This document shows positions 41,745 to 50,048 of a stretch of DNA of 64,000 nt, one piece after another. Source of the DNA: JAIBJN01 sp963830885 (lineage in GTDB: Bacteria > Actinomycetota > Thermoleophilia > Gaiellales > Gaiellaceae); NCBI GenBank assembly GCA_963830885.1, contig CAWHOA010000023.1:1-64000 (forward strand). Reading direction: 5' to 3'. Under the pieces are notes generated by a model. It did not search any database and had not been told where the DNA came from. It saw nothing but the letters and a program-made list of their open reading frames with translations. Made by a program: the position numbers and the translations under genes. How positions within the stretch are numbered: position 1 is the first letter of the stretch; each line of letters begins with the position of its first letter.

Positions 41745-43379
41745 GTGAGCGACGCCCCTAGACCACGCTTGACGGTCGTCGGCCTCGACGCGGCCACCCT
41801 CGACGTCATCGAGCCGCTCGTGGCCGATCGCCAGCTCCCGACCCTCGGACGCCTGCTCGAGACGGGGAGCGGCGGCGTCTTGCGCTCCACCACCCACCCT
41901 CTCACCCCGCAGGCCTGGGCGACGCTCGTCACGGGGGTCAATGCAGGCCGGCACGGGATCTGGGACTTCACCGAGCGCGACGAGAGCGGCTATCGGCTCC
42001 GGTTCGTGAACGGGAGCTTCCGCCGCGCGCCGGCGATCTGGGACCGCCTCGCGGCAAAGGGGCGCCGGTCGGGCCTCGTTGGCATCCCTTTCACCTGGCC
42101 GGCGCCGCGGATCGAGGGCTTCTCCGTGGCCGGTTTCGACGCCGCCGCGCGCGAGGAGGGCATGACGCACCCGGCCGGGCTGGTCTCGGAGATCGCGCGC
42201 CGCTACGGCTCGATCGAGCTCGACAATCGTTTCCCGCTTGGCAAGGACGGGCGCGTCGACCTCGAGATCGTCCGCCGCGCCGCCGACCAAAAGGTGGACC
42301 TCACGCTCTGGCTCGCGGAACGGTTCGAGCCCTCCCTGCTCTTCGTCGTCTTCATGGCGGCGGACCACATCCAGCACCTGTGCTGGACCGACTGGGAGCG
42401 AGATGGCGCCGCCAGCCCCCTCGCCGAGGTGTACCGGCTCCTCGACGAGCGCCTGGGCCGGATCCTCGAGTGGCTCGGGCCCGACCACGACGTGCTCGTC
42501 GTCTCCGATCACGGAGCCGGGCCTCTCCACGGCGTCGTCAACCTCAACGCCTGGCTTGCCGGCCAGGGCTACCTGACCTACGTCCCGGGGAGTGCGCGGC
42601 TGGGCCGCCGGGCGGCCGACCGGCTCTTCGACCTCCGCCGGCACATCCCGCAGGGGCTTCGCTCCGCCGTCAAGAAGCGGCTCCCGGCTCTCCGCGAGCG
42701 CGCTTACGAGCGAGAGGAGTACTCGGCGATCGACTGGGAGAACACCCGTGCCTTCGCCTACGGGACGTTCGGAAACATCGTCGTCAACGTCCGCGGGCGC
42801 GAGGCGAACGGAGTCGTCGCGCCCGGTGAGGACTACGAACGCGTCCGTGACGGCATCGCGAAGCAGCTGCTCGAGCTGCAGGGCCCCGGAGGCGAGCGGA
42901 TCGTGGCCGCGGTGCACCGGCGCGAGGATCTCTTCGAAGGCCCCGAGCTGGGGAAGGCGCCTGATCTCCTCGTCGAGTTCGACGAGTACGCCTGGCTCGG
43001 CAAGGGGAACCTGAAGAGCCGCTCGGACTCGATCTGGGATCGCATCGAGATCGAGCCGGGGAGCGAGCACTCGTACGTCGGCAGCCATCGCCACGACGGG
43101 CTCGTCGTCCTCGCCGGCCCCTCCGCGCGACCGGGGATGAAGCTCTCGGCTGCGATCCAGGACGTCGCACCGACCCTGCTGTACCTCCTGGAGGAGCCAG
43201 TGCCGACGGAGGTCGAGGGCCGCATCCTCCTGGAGGCGATCCATCCCGATCTCCTCGAGCGCCGCCCGCCCGAGTACGAGGAGGCCGCGGACATCCGCCC
43301 GGGGGAGACGGAGGAGTACGCCGAGGGCGAGACCGCCGCGGTGGAGGACCGCCTCCGCGGCCTGGGCTACATCGAGTAG
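41745..43379 (+). CDS. Type I phosphodiesterase / alkaline phosphatase-superfamily protein
   Basis: A 544-residue protein from the GTG at 41745. The metal-binding Asp is in VVGLDAATLD near residue 15, the nucleophile region is TPQAWATLVTGVNAGRHGIWDF, MAADHIQHLCW supplies metal ligands and VVSDHGAGPL the C-terminal Asp-His pair. The last residues RLRGLGYIE form a tail also seen in a small protein at 51.5 kb. No signal peptide is present, so it should be cytoplasmic. Members hydrolyse phosphodiesters or transfer phospho-groups; in polysaccharide loci the substrate is unknown. Convergent, overlapping the next gene by 13 bp. Confidence 0.82.
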   Translation: MSDAPRPRLTVVGLDAATLDVIEPLVADRQLPTLGRLLETGSGGVLRSTTHPLTPQAWATLVTGVNAGRHGIWDFTERDESGYRLRFVNGSFRRAPAIWDRLAAKGRRSGLVGIPFTWPAPRIEGFSVAGFDAAAREEGMTHPAGLVSEIARRYGSIELDNRFPLGKDGRVDLEIVRRAADQKVDLTLWLAERFEPSLLFVVFMAADHIQHLCWTDWERDGAASPLAEVYRLLDERLGRILEWLGPDHDVLVVSDHGAGPLHGVVNLNAWLAGQGYLTYVPGSARLGRRAADRLFDLRRHIPQGLRSAVKKRLPALRERAYEREEYSAIDWENTRAFAYGTFGNIVVNVRGREANGVVAPGEDYERVRDGIAKQLLELQGPGGERIVAAVHRREDLFEGPELGKAPDLLVEFDEYAWLGKGNLKSRSDSIWDRIEIEPGSEHSYVGSHRHDGLVVLAGPSARPGMKLSAAIQDVAPTLLYLLEEPVPTEVEGRILLEAIHPDLLERRPPEYEEAADIRPGETEEYAEGETAAVEDRLRGLGYIE

Positions 43380-43858
43380 CGGCCGTCGCGGCCGGTCGCG
43401 TCGGCGAGGAAGTCCCGGAGGTCCGCCACGAGCCGGTCATCCGGTCGCGGAGGCGGCGGAGGCGATTCCTGCTGCCTGGCGATCGTCGCGACCAGCGTGT
43501 CCGTGGCCTCGACGAGCGTCACGAACCCGGCCTCGCTCGCCCGCCGGCCGAACTCGAGCTGGTGGTCGTCGACTGCCTCGCCGTAGCGTTGCAAGCGAGG
43601 CACGACGATCGGCCGTGTGCCGTTGAGAAGCGCCGTCAGCACCGAGCCGACGCCTGCGTGGGTGACCACGGTCTGCGCTTGCTGCATCTTCTCGGCCATT
43701 TCGTCGAAGCTGAGGTAGTCGGTGCAGGTGGCCGCTGCCGGGCGGATCGGCGAGGGGCCGTGCTGGACGAAGAGATCGGCGTTCGCGGGAAGATCCTCGA
43801 GCGCCTTCAGCAGGCGATCGAAGCGGGCCTCGTTCGTCCCGACGGTGACGAAGATCAT
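43367..43858 (-). CDS. Alg13-like glycosyltransferase subunit (GT28 C-terminal domain)
   Basis: 163 residues, starting at the ATG at 43858 (MIFVTVGTNEARFDRLL). It has the UDP-sugar-binding half of a GT-B enzyme: VQHGPSP, YLSFDEMAEKM, VVTHAGVGSVLTALLNGTRPIVVPR with the His and Gly-rich nucleotide site. It works as a heterodimer with the Alg14-like partner encoded immediately upstream (ATGA overlap). Pairs of this type (EpsF/PssE, CpsG) add the second sugar to a lipid-linked unit. The C-terminal tail is Pro-rich and disordered. Confidence 0.88.
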   Translation of the reverse strand: MIFVTVGTNEARFDRLLKALEDLPANADLFVQHGPSPIRPAAATCTDYLSFDEMAEKMQQAQTVVTHAGVGSVLTALLNGTRPIVVPRLQRYGEAVDDHQLEFGRRASEAGFVTLVEATDTLVATIARQQESPPPPPRPDDRLVADLRDFLADATGRDGRYSM

Positions 43859-44385
43859 GCTCCCGAGACGACGCTGCCGAGATACCGGGCCCGAGGCACC
43901 GCCCGGGTCAGCTCGGGCCACTGGGCGTAGATCCTGGTTGCGACCGGCGCGATCAGGCGGCAGCTGAGCGACGGTCGCTCGATGCGGGTGAGGCTTTCGA
44001 CGTACACGACCCGAGCCCCTAGCAGGCGTCCCAGCCAGGCGAAGGGAACGGCCACGCCCGCTCCGGTCGTCAGGACGACCTTTGGGCGCATGGCGCGGAG
44101 GAGGCGGACGGCGATGAGCCCGTTCCGGAGCTGGTTCCTGACCGCGAGCAGGCCGAAGTTGCGGTTCGTGGGCCCGCGGGCGAAGACGACGTTCTCGCCT
44201 GCCAGCAGAGAGCGCGCGTCGCTCTTGTCGAACGTCACCCAGATCCGAGAGAACCCTTCCCAGGCCTCACGCAGTGCGAGTAGCTGGAGAAGGTGGCCTC
44301 CCGTCGAGCAGACGAGGAGCACATCCGCGCTCGCCGGCGCCTGTGGAGCTGTCGGGGATCCGTTGGGGCTGGAATCCTCATCCAT
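43855..44385 (-). CDS. Alg14-like glycosyltransferase membrane subunit
   Basis: 176 residues. The acceptor-binding half of the split enzyme: VLLVCSTGGHLLQLLAL near residues 22-38, VTFDKSDARSL, RNQLRNGLIAVRLLRAMRPKVVLTTGAG and VVYVESLTRIERPSLSCRL. It anchors the Alg13-like subunit to the membrane. The N-terminal 20 residues are Pro/Ser-rich. Its start is near an AT-rich stretch (44385-44402), a plausible promoter for the pair. Confidence 0.88.
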   Translation of the reverse strand: MDEDSSPNGSPTAPQAPASADVLLVCSTGGHLLQLLALREAWEGFSRIWVTFDKSDARSLLAGENVVFARGPTNRNFGLLAVRNQLRNGLIAVRLLRAMRPKVVLTTGAGVAVPFAWLGRLLGARVVYVESLTRIERPSLSCRLIAPVATRIYAQWPELTRAVPRARYLGSVVSGA

Positions 44386-45120
44386 TTTTTACAAGTCCCC
44401 CTTTTCTGCTGCTCGGCGTCGGAAATCGGTCCCTGGGCCCGGACACCGTCGGCTCGCCCTGTTACCCCTCGCGGCCGCCTCGGACCCCGGGTCGGTCGAC
44501 ATGCGTCTCAGACACGTCTTCGTGCTCACAGCCATTCTGACAGCCTCGGCGGCGACGGCCCCGTCGGCGGGGTCGGCCACGGCCGAAGGATCCCAGCGGC
44601 TCGCTCAGTAGGCGACGGTCGATCGCGGTGGACAGCCTCGACCCCTCGTAGGCGCCCTTTCAGGCCCGCCGCGGAGACACGCGCTATGCCCTTGGCGAAT
44701 GAGGCTTCGTCCGGCCCGACGAGCTCGACAGCGTCTCCCGGCTAGAACTCGCCCGCCCGTCGGGCGCTCGACTTCAAGCCGTTCGCCGAGGTGGGAACCT
44801 GCTACGGCAGCCGGATCGCACTCTCCCTCGTCGAAGGATCCTTCCTGCACCGGGGCGGTCTGCCTGGCTCCCTCCGTCCTCGACGTCGGCGGCCTGGGGC
44901 GATGAGCCGCAGCATCCGCGTTGGCGCGTTCATCCGCTCGAATGCGACGCTCCGCCGGGTCGCGGGAGTCCCGGTCCGTCGCCTCCTCGGGGCCCGCAAG
45001 CCCGCGCCCCGTGTCGTCGGAGCCTTCGCGCACCTCGACCGAGCACGCCTCGTGTTCATCTATGGCGCCCGGAACGCCCAGGCGACCACCACAGCCTCGC
45101 GCGGGCGCCAGAACCGCGGC
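44386..45120. other. 735-bp region without an intact gene; contains a truncated secreted-protein start
   Basis: The left edge is AT-rich (ATTTTTTACAAG near 44386-44396), the probable promoter of the minus-strand glycosyltransferase pair. A 36-codon plus-strand frame (44501-44611) encodes a clean signal peptide (MRLRHVFVLTAILTASA, ending AEG) and then stops, the look of a decayed secreted protein. Frames up to 45120 are Arg-rich and lack codon bias. Nothing else can be supported. Confidence 0.45.
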
Positions 45121-45927
45121 TTGCTAAGCTCGGCGAGCTTGCCCAGACGAGGGGTCAAACCTGCTCGAGGGCTGCGGCGTTTCGGCGCGACACTCGTCCG
45201 GGGCCTCGCGGTCTTTGCCTGTGCGGCTTCGGCCGTGGTGGCCCCGTCTGCGTGCTCGGGTTCGTCCGACGAGCCGGTCGCGGTGCCCTCCGAGCCGGTC
45301 ACGACGTCCACCCCCGAGCCCGACAAGACGAGGATCCTCGAGAATCGTCCGTTTCTCTGTCGGGGCCAGGTCGATCTCGACCTCGTTCGCGTGACGATGA
45401 GGACGAACGTGGACGATGCGGTCCGCCTTGACGAGCGCTGCACGGGCCGCATCGGGCGGATCGAGGTCGAGACCTGGACGGCCGACGGCATCAAGGTGCA
45501 GAACCACGGCAAGGTCGCTCACGATCTCGTGATCGAGTCGGGGTACATCAAGTGCCACGACATCGCCGGCGAATATCACCAGGACGGAATCCACGTCATG
45601 GGAGGTCGGTCGATCACGTTCCGTAACCTCCGGGTCGACTGTCTCGGCAACGCGAATCTGTACCTGTCGGAGGGCGGATTGGGTGCCGTGACGCCCACGG
45701 ACGTCGTTTGCGAAGGGTGCATCTTGGGCCCGAACTCTGCACAGACGCTTTACTACAACGTCTCCATCCGGTCGGGGGCGCGCGGGACGACCATCTGCGC
45801 CGGCCGCTTCCGCGCAATCCGGGTCGACCCGGGAGCGGTGAAGATCGTGCGCGAGGGCAACCAAGTGCTCCCCCACAACGACCCTTCCTGTCAGGACGTG
45901 ACCGGCAACGGGGCTTCCTCTCGGTGA
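45121..45927 (+). CDS. Secreted/lipoprotein right-handed beta-helix protein
   Basis: About 268 residues from a TTG at 45121 (a TTG at 45139 is also possible; no ATG or GTG is available). A hydrophobic segment GLAVFACAASAVVAPSAC with a possible lipobox Cys is followed by a Pro/Thr linker. A parallel beta-helix region follows (GRIGRIEVETWTADGIKVQN, HQDGIHVMGGRSITFRNLRVDC, DVVCEGCILGPN, then TLYYNVSIRSGARGTTIC) with regularly spaced Cys. Related folds act as polysaccharide lyases, epimerases or tailspike-like binders. The position within the polysaccharide locus supports such a role. Confidence 0.7.
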   Translation: MLSSASLPRRGVKPARGLRRFGATLVRGLAVFACAASAVVAPSACSGSSDEPVAVPSEPVTTSTPEPDKTRILENRPFLCRGQVDLDLVRVTMRTNVDDAVRLDERCTGRIGRIEVETWTADGIKVQNHGKVAHDLVIESGYIKCHDIAGEYHQDGIHVMGGRSITFRNLRVDCLGNANLYLSEGGLGAVTPTDVVCEGCILGPNSAQTLYYNVSIRSGARGTTICAGRFRAIRVDPGAVKIVREGNQVLPHNDPSCQDVTGNGASSR

Positions 45928-45955
45928 GCTCCGCAGTCTTCAGGAGGATCGCACG

Positions 45956-46657
45956 GTGAGCCTCGGCGACCGGCTGCGCGCGTGGGCCAAGCGCAGCGAG
46001 ACGGTCCGCCGCTGGCGCGAGCAGCGGTACAAGATGTTCATCGAGCTGTGCTTTGTCGAGCCCGAGGAGCGGATCCTCGACGTGGGCGCGGGCGAGGGGT
46101 CGGCCCTCGAACGGTTCAACGCGACGAATCCGATCGTCGCAGTCGACCTCGAGACCGACGAGCGCGACTGGCTGCAGGGCGAGAACGTCACCGTACAGCG
46201 CGCCGACGGTACCCAGCTCCCCTTCGCGGACGGATCATTTCCCATCGTCTTCTCGAACTCGGTCATCGAGCACGTGCCCAAAGTGCTCCAGCCCGCCTTC
46301 GCGCGTGAGATCCGCCGCGTCGGCGACCGCTACTTCGTGCAGACGCCGAACCGGTGGTTCCCGATCGAGCCGCACTACCAGATGCCGTTCGTGCACTTTC
46401 TGCCGGAGCGCGCGCTTCGTGCGCTGAACAAGAGGTTCACCATGGGCTGGCGCAAGAAAGGAGAGTGGTACGAGACGACGCTCCTCTCAGAGTCGGACCT
46501 CCGCCGGCTCTTCCCGGACGCGACGATCCATCGCGAGCGCGTGCTTGGGATGACGAAGAGCCTGATGGCCGTGCGCGGGCCTCAAGCAAGCCCGGCCGCC
46601 GCCGAACCGAAGCGGGCGGTCTCGCCGTCCCCGCCGCACGACCCGGAGAAGACCTAA
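45956..46657 (+). CDS. Class I SAM-dependent methyltransferase
   Basis: 233 residues from the GTG at 45956, with AGGAGG 7 nt upstream. The SAM site ILDVGAGEGSALERF is near residues 39-53, the acidic VAVDLETDE follows, then LPFADGSFPIVFSNSVIEHV (motif IV). The substrate is unknown; in this locus, O-methylation of a sugar or lipid intermediate is plausible. The C-terminus is a Pro/Ala-rich tail. It lies 28 bp after the beta-helix gene, probably in the same operon. Confidence 0.85.
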   Translation: MSLGDRLRAWAKRSETVRRWREQRYKMFIELCFVEPEERILDVGAGEGSALERFNATNPIVAVDLETDERDWLQGENVTVQRADGTQLPFADGSFPIVFSNSVIEHVPKVLQPAFAREIRRVGDRYFVQTPNRWFPIEPHYQMPFVHFLPERALRALNKRFTMGWRKKGEWYETTLLSESDLRRLFPDATIHRERVLGMTKSLMAVRGPQASPAAAEPKRAVSPSPPHDPEKT

Positions 46658-46773
46658 CCGGAAGTCTGGCAAATCTAGCCGGAGAAGGGATGCCGGCGCG
46701 CTTTGGGCGAGCTAAACTGCGACATGCCGAGCTGGAGCCTGTCCCCGGGGAATGGCGACTGATTCTCATTAAC

Positions 46774-47733
46774 ATGTCCTGCTTTAACTGCGGCCACGAG
46801 ATTTCCCAAGACGCACGCTTCTGCGACGTCTGCGGCGCGCCGCAGACGGGCACGCGCGACGGGCCTCTCGGCGTCGTGAAGGCGTCGCTCTTGTCCGGCA
46901 ACAACTACGTCAGCGGGCTCAGGCGGTTCTGGTGGCTGCTGGTGCTCGGAGTGGGGATCGCGACGATCGCCGCCGTGATGTCCGTCTATCGGATCGACTT
47001 CTTCTCGATCCCTCCGAGCTTCGAGAGGAAGGCGGAGACCACATATACGGCCTACTCACGGCTTCTGGTCACGAACGACCAAGCGCCCTACCTCCGCACA
47101 AGGGTCGACAACGAGGTGACCGGGCCAGACGGCAGCGTGTCCGTGTATTCGAACTCGCCGGACATCAGCACGCTCATCACTGCGGCGAACCTGTACCCGA
47201 TACTGATTGCGTCAGACGAGGTGCTGAAGCTCCGGAGCGAGATGGCCGGGCCGCTTCCAGGATCGATCACGTCGCGCGCCATCTACGAGGTGAGCTCTCC
47301 GAGCCGCTTCGAGCTCTCGCAGGTCCCCGTCGTCGAGGTCTACGGACACGCGGACACGGGTGCCAACGCAGTCGAGATCACGAAAGCGACGGTGGCCGCC
47401 TTCCTCGTCTACGTCAACGACTTGCAGGACGACGCGGCACTCAGCCGAAGGGATCGGATTCTCATCCAGGAGCTCCAGGCGCCCGACGGCGCGGTCGCAT
47501 CCGGCGGCACCTCGCTGAGCCTTCCGCTGATGCTCTTCCTCCTGATCGTCGCCGCCTTCGTCGCGCTGGCGATCCTCCTGGACAGGCTCTTCCCGGCGGG
47601 GCTGCTCCCGGCCGGCATCAGTCTGCCGGGGTTGCGGAGGGGAGCGGCGGCGCCGGTCGAGGAGCCCGAGCTCGGCGAGGCCGCATCGGCAGCCGAGCCG
47701 GAAAGGCACGCGCAGACCAGGTCCCGGGTCTAG
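46774..47733 (+). CDS. Wzz-like chain-length determinant with an N-terminal zinc ribbon
   Basis: 319 residues. Residues 3-20 form a zinc ribbon with Cys3, Cys6, Cys17 and Cys20 (CFNCGHEI, RFCDVCG). Transmembrane segment 1 is at about 49-70 (WWLLVLGVGIATIAAVMSVY). A large extracytoplasmic domain rich in beta/alpha elements follows, then transmembrane segment 2 (LPLMLFLLIVAAFVALAILL) and an acidic tail. The topology matches Wzz/polysaccharide copolymerase proteins that set chain length, and the O-antigen ligase gene follows after 13 bp. The cytoplasmic zinc ribbon is unusual for this family. Confidence 0.75.
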   Translation: MSCFNCGHEISQDARFCDVCGAPQTGTRDGPLGVVKASLLSGNNYVSGLRRFWWLLVLGVGIATIAAVMSVYRIDFFSIPPSFERKAETTYTAYSRLLVTNDQAPYLRTRVDNEVTGPDGSVSVYSNSPDISTLITAANLYPILIASDEVLKLRSEMAGPLPGSITSRAIYEVSSPSRFELSQVPVVEVYGHADTGANAVEITKATVAAFLVYVNDLQDDAALSRRDRILIQELQAPDGAVASGGTSLSLPLMLFLLIVAAFVALAILLDRLFPAGLLPAGISLPGLRRGAAAPVEEPELGEAASAAEPERHAQTRSRV

Positions 47734-47746
47734 CGGGGCGGTCTGC

Positions 47747-49252
47747 TTGGCGTCCTACACCCAGCCGTCGCCGGCTCGGCGTGGCGTTCCGCTCGTGCTG
47801 GCGGCCTTCGGGACGCTCGCCCTCGCTGTAACCATCCCGTTCGGACCGCAGGCGACGATAGGAGGTGCACTCGTGCTCCTCCTCGCCTGCCTGCTTGCCG
47901 TGCGGGACACGGCGGTCCCGGTGTTCACGTGGTCGAACATGGTGGCGAGTCTGGCCCTCCTCGTCTGGTTCGTCCCCATCAAGACGTACTCGTTCCCGGT
48001 CGATCTGCCGTTCAACCTGGAGCCGTACAGGGTGTTCCTGATCCTGCTCGTCTTCGCCTGGCTGATCGGCCTCATCGTAGGCAGGTCGCACCTGTCCGCC
48101 GGCGGACAGGCGTACCCGCTCATCCTCTTCACCGGGGTCATCTTCGCGACGCAGATCTTGAACTTCAACGAGCTCAATGCGGGCTTCACCGAGCCGGAGG
48201 CGCTCAAGTCGCTCTCCTTCTTCCTGAGCTTCGTGCTCGTCTTCCTGCTTGTGACCTCGACGCTCGATTCGATCCCGGCGATCGACAAGCTCATCCGCGC
48301 GCTCGTCATCGGGGGCGCCGTCGTGGCGCTCACCGCGGTCTACGACTCGCGCTTCACATACAACGTCTTCGACCACCTCCACCAGTGGATTCCCCTGCTC
48401 GAGTACCAGCCGCGCGAGGTGGACCAGACCCGCGGCGGGCTGATCCGGGTCTACGGCTCCGCGCAGCATCCGATCGCGCTGGGCGTCGCCCTGCTCATGA
48501 TGGTGCCGCTGGCCATCTACCTGGCCGGCCGCGCGTCTACCGTGTTTCGGTCGAGGCTCTGGGTCGGAGCGGCGATCGTGTGCGCCGCGGGCGCTCTCAG
48601 CACCGTCTCGAGGACGACGGTCGCCATGATCGTCACGATGATCGTCTTCGCGCTCGTGGTTCGGGGCAGGGCGGTCGCCCGTTTCGCGCCGCTCCTGCTC
48701 CTTCTTCCCATCGTCGTCCACTTCCTGACCCCTGGAGCGCTGGGAGGCATCTACAAGTCGATATTCCCCGAGGAAGGGCTCGTCTCGGACCTCCAGGGCA
48801 GAGCCGGCGAGGGAGGTTCGGGACGGCTTGCGGATCTCGACCCGGGACTCAGGATCTGGAGCGAGTCACCGCTTGTCGGGGCCGGCATAGGCGAGCAGAC
48901 GGTCCCGAGCGATGCTCCGCCCGGGGTGACCGACCTCTCGACGGTGGAGCTCATCTTCGACGATCAGTACCTGAACACGGTCGTGACCACCGGTCTCCTC
49001 GGGTTCGTAGCCGTGGTCTGGTTCGTTTGGGGAGGCGTGGTGAAGCTCGCGCGGGCGGCCCGAAGACGGGTCGGCCATGCGAGCGATCTCATGGCAGCCT
49101 GCTGCGTCTCCGCGGCAGGGTTCGCCGCGAGCATGGCGCTGTTCGACGCCTTCTACTTCGTCCAGTGCACGCTCTTCTTCTTCATAATCGTTGCGATGGG
49201 CCTGCGGGCGCGCGAGCTGTCACCGCCGGCCGTCGACCTTCGACTCGTCTAA
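47747..49252 (+). CDS. O-antigen ligase / Wzy-type polymerase family membrane protein
   Basis: 501 residues from a TTG at 47747. It has about 11-12 transmembrane helices. The large extracytoplasmic loop after helix 9 carries the family signature with GRAGEGGSGRLADLDPGLRIWSESPLVGAGIG. Such proteins polymerise or ligate undecaprenol-linked polysaccharide outside the membrane. It is co-directional with the Wzz-like gene and the deacetylase gene that follows after 13 bp. Confidence 0.85.
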   Translation: MASYTQPSPARRGVPLVLAAFGTLALAVTIPFGPQATIGGALVLLLACLLAVRDTAVPVFTWSNMVASLALLVWFVPIKTYSFPVDLPFNLEPYRVFLILLVFAWLIGLIVGRSHLSAGGQAYPLILFTGVIFATQILNFNELNAGFTEPEALKSLSFFLSFVLVFLLVTSTLDSIPAIDKLIRALVIGGAVVALTAVYDSRFTYNVFDHLHQWIPLLEYQPREVDQTRGGLIRVYGSAQHPIALGVALLMMVPLAIYLAGRASTVFRSRLWVGAAIVCAAGALSTVSRTTVAMIVTMIVFALVVRGRAVARFAPLLLLLPIVVHFLTPGALGGIYKSIFPEEGLVSDLQGRAGEGGSGRLADLDPGLRIWSESPLVGAGIGEQTVPSDAPPGVTDLSTVELIFDDQYLNTVVTTGLLGFVAVVWFVWGGVVKLARAARRRVGHASDLMAACCVSAAGFAASMALFDAFYFVQCTLFFFIIVAMGLRARELSPPAVDLRLV

Positions 49253-49265
49253 GAGCCCGCGGCAC

Positions 49266-50048
49266 GTGCGCATCGTCGTGAACGCCGACGACTTCGGGGC
49301 CTCGGCCGAGACCGTCGCGGCGACGATTCAGTGCCTCGAGAACGGGACACTGACGAGCGCGACGATCATGCCCACGATGCCGGCGGCCGACGAGGCGCTG
49401 GCCTACGCACGGGAGCGCTCGGACAGGAGCTTCGGCGTGCACCTCACGTTCGTGGGGGACGGCGAGGAGCGGTGCGCCGCCGGGCCGGGCGAGGTTCCAG
49501 CACTCACGGACGCGGAGGGCCGCTTTCCTGCAGCGACGCCCGTTCGCATCAGGGCGCTCCTCCGGCACCTTCCTATCGACCAGCTCGAGCGCGAGATCGC
49601 CGCCCAGCTCTCCCTCGTCCGAGACGGCGGAGTGGCGATCACCCACGTGGACTCGCACCGGCACCTGCACAAGCTGACGCCGTTCCGGAAGGCGCTCGAG
49701 CGCGTGTTGCCCCGCTTCGGGATCGAACGCGTCCGCACCGTGCAGGACGTCTACCTGATCCGACCGCTCGTCGGGGCCACCTACTGGGTGGGCTCGCTCT
49801 GGCGCCAGCCCCTCCGCCGGTCCTTCCGGACGACCGATCACTTCTACATGCCGGCGAGCACGGGCGACCTCCGCTGGGCGGACGAGCTCCTCCGCCGGAT
49901 CGGCGGCCTCTCCGGCTCGACGCTCGAGGTGGGCGTCCATCCCGGGCCGGACGGCTGGCGGGACGACGAGCGCCGCTCGGCCGAGCGCCTGGCCGCTGCC
50001 GCGCCCGAGCTCGGCCACGAGCTGGTCTCCTGGCGCGCGATCGGCTAG
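49266..50048 (+). CDS. ChbG/YdjC-family carbohydrate deacetylase
   Basis: 260 residues from the GTG at 49266 (VRIVVNADDFG). The metal site is formed by Asp in NADDFG and by the His pair in HVDSHRHLHKL near residue 125; VGVHPGPDG supplies the C-terminal His. The family removes N- or O-acetyl groups from oligosaccharides or hopanoid-linked sugars. It fits with modification of the polysaccharide repeat unit. The stop overlaps that of the convergent phosphodiesterase gene. Confidence 0.85.
   Translation: MRIVVNADDFGASAETVAATIQCLENGTLTSATIMPTMPAADEALAYARERSDRSFGVHLTFVGDGEERCAAGPGEVPALTDAEGRFPAATPVRIRALLRHLPIDQLEREIAAQLSLVRDGGVAITHVDSHRHLHKLTPFRKALERVLPRFGIERVRTVQDVYLIRPLVGATYWVGSLWRQPLRRSFRTTDHFYMPASTGDLRWADELLRRIGGLSGSTLEVGVHPGPDGWRDDERRSAERLAAAAPELGHELVSWRAIG

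Noticed and set aside
44605..45033. 142-codon minus-strand ORF in the gap before the beta-helix gene
   Set aside because: Charged low-complexity sequence, no ribosome binding site and no domain.
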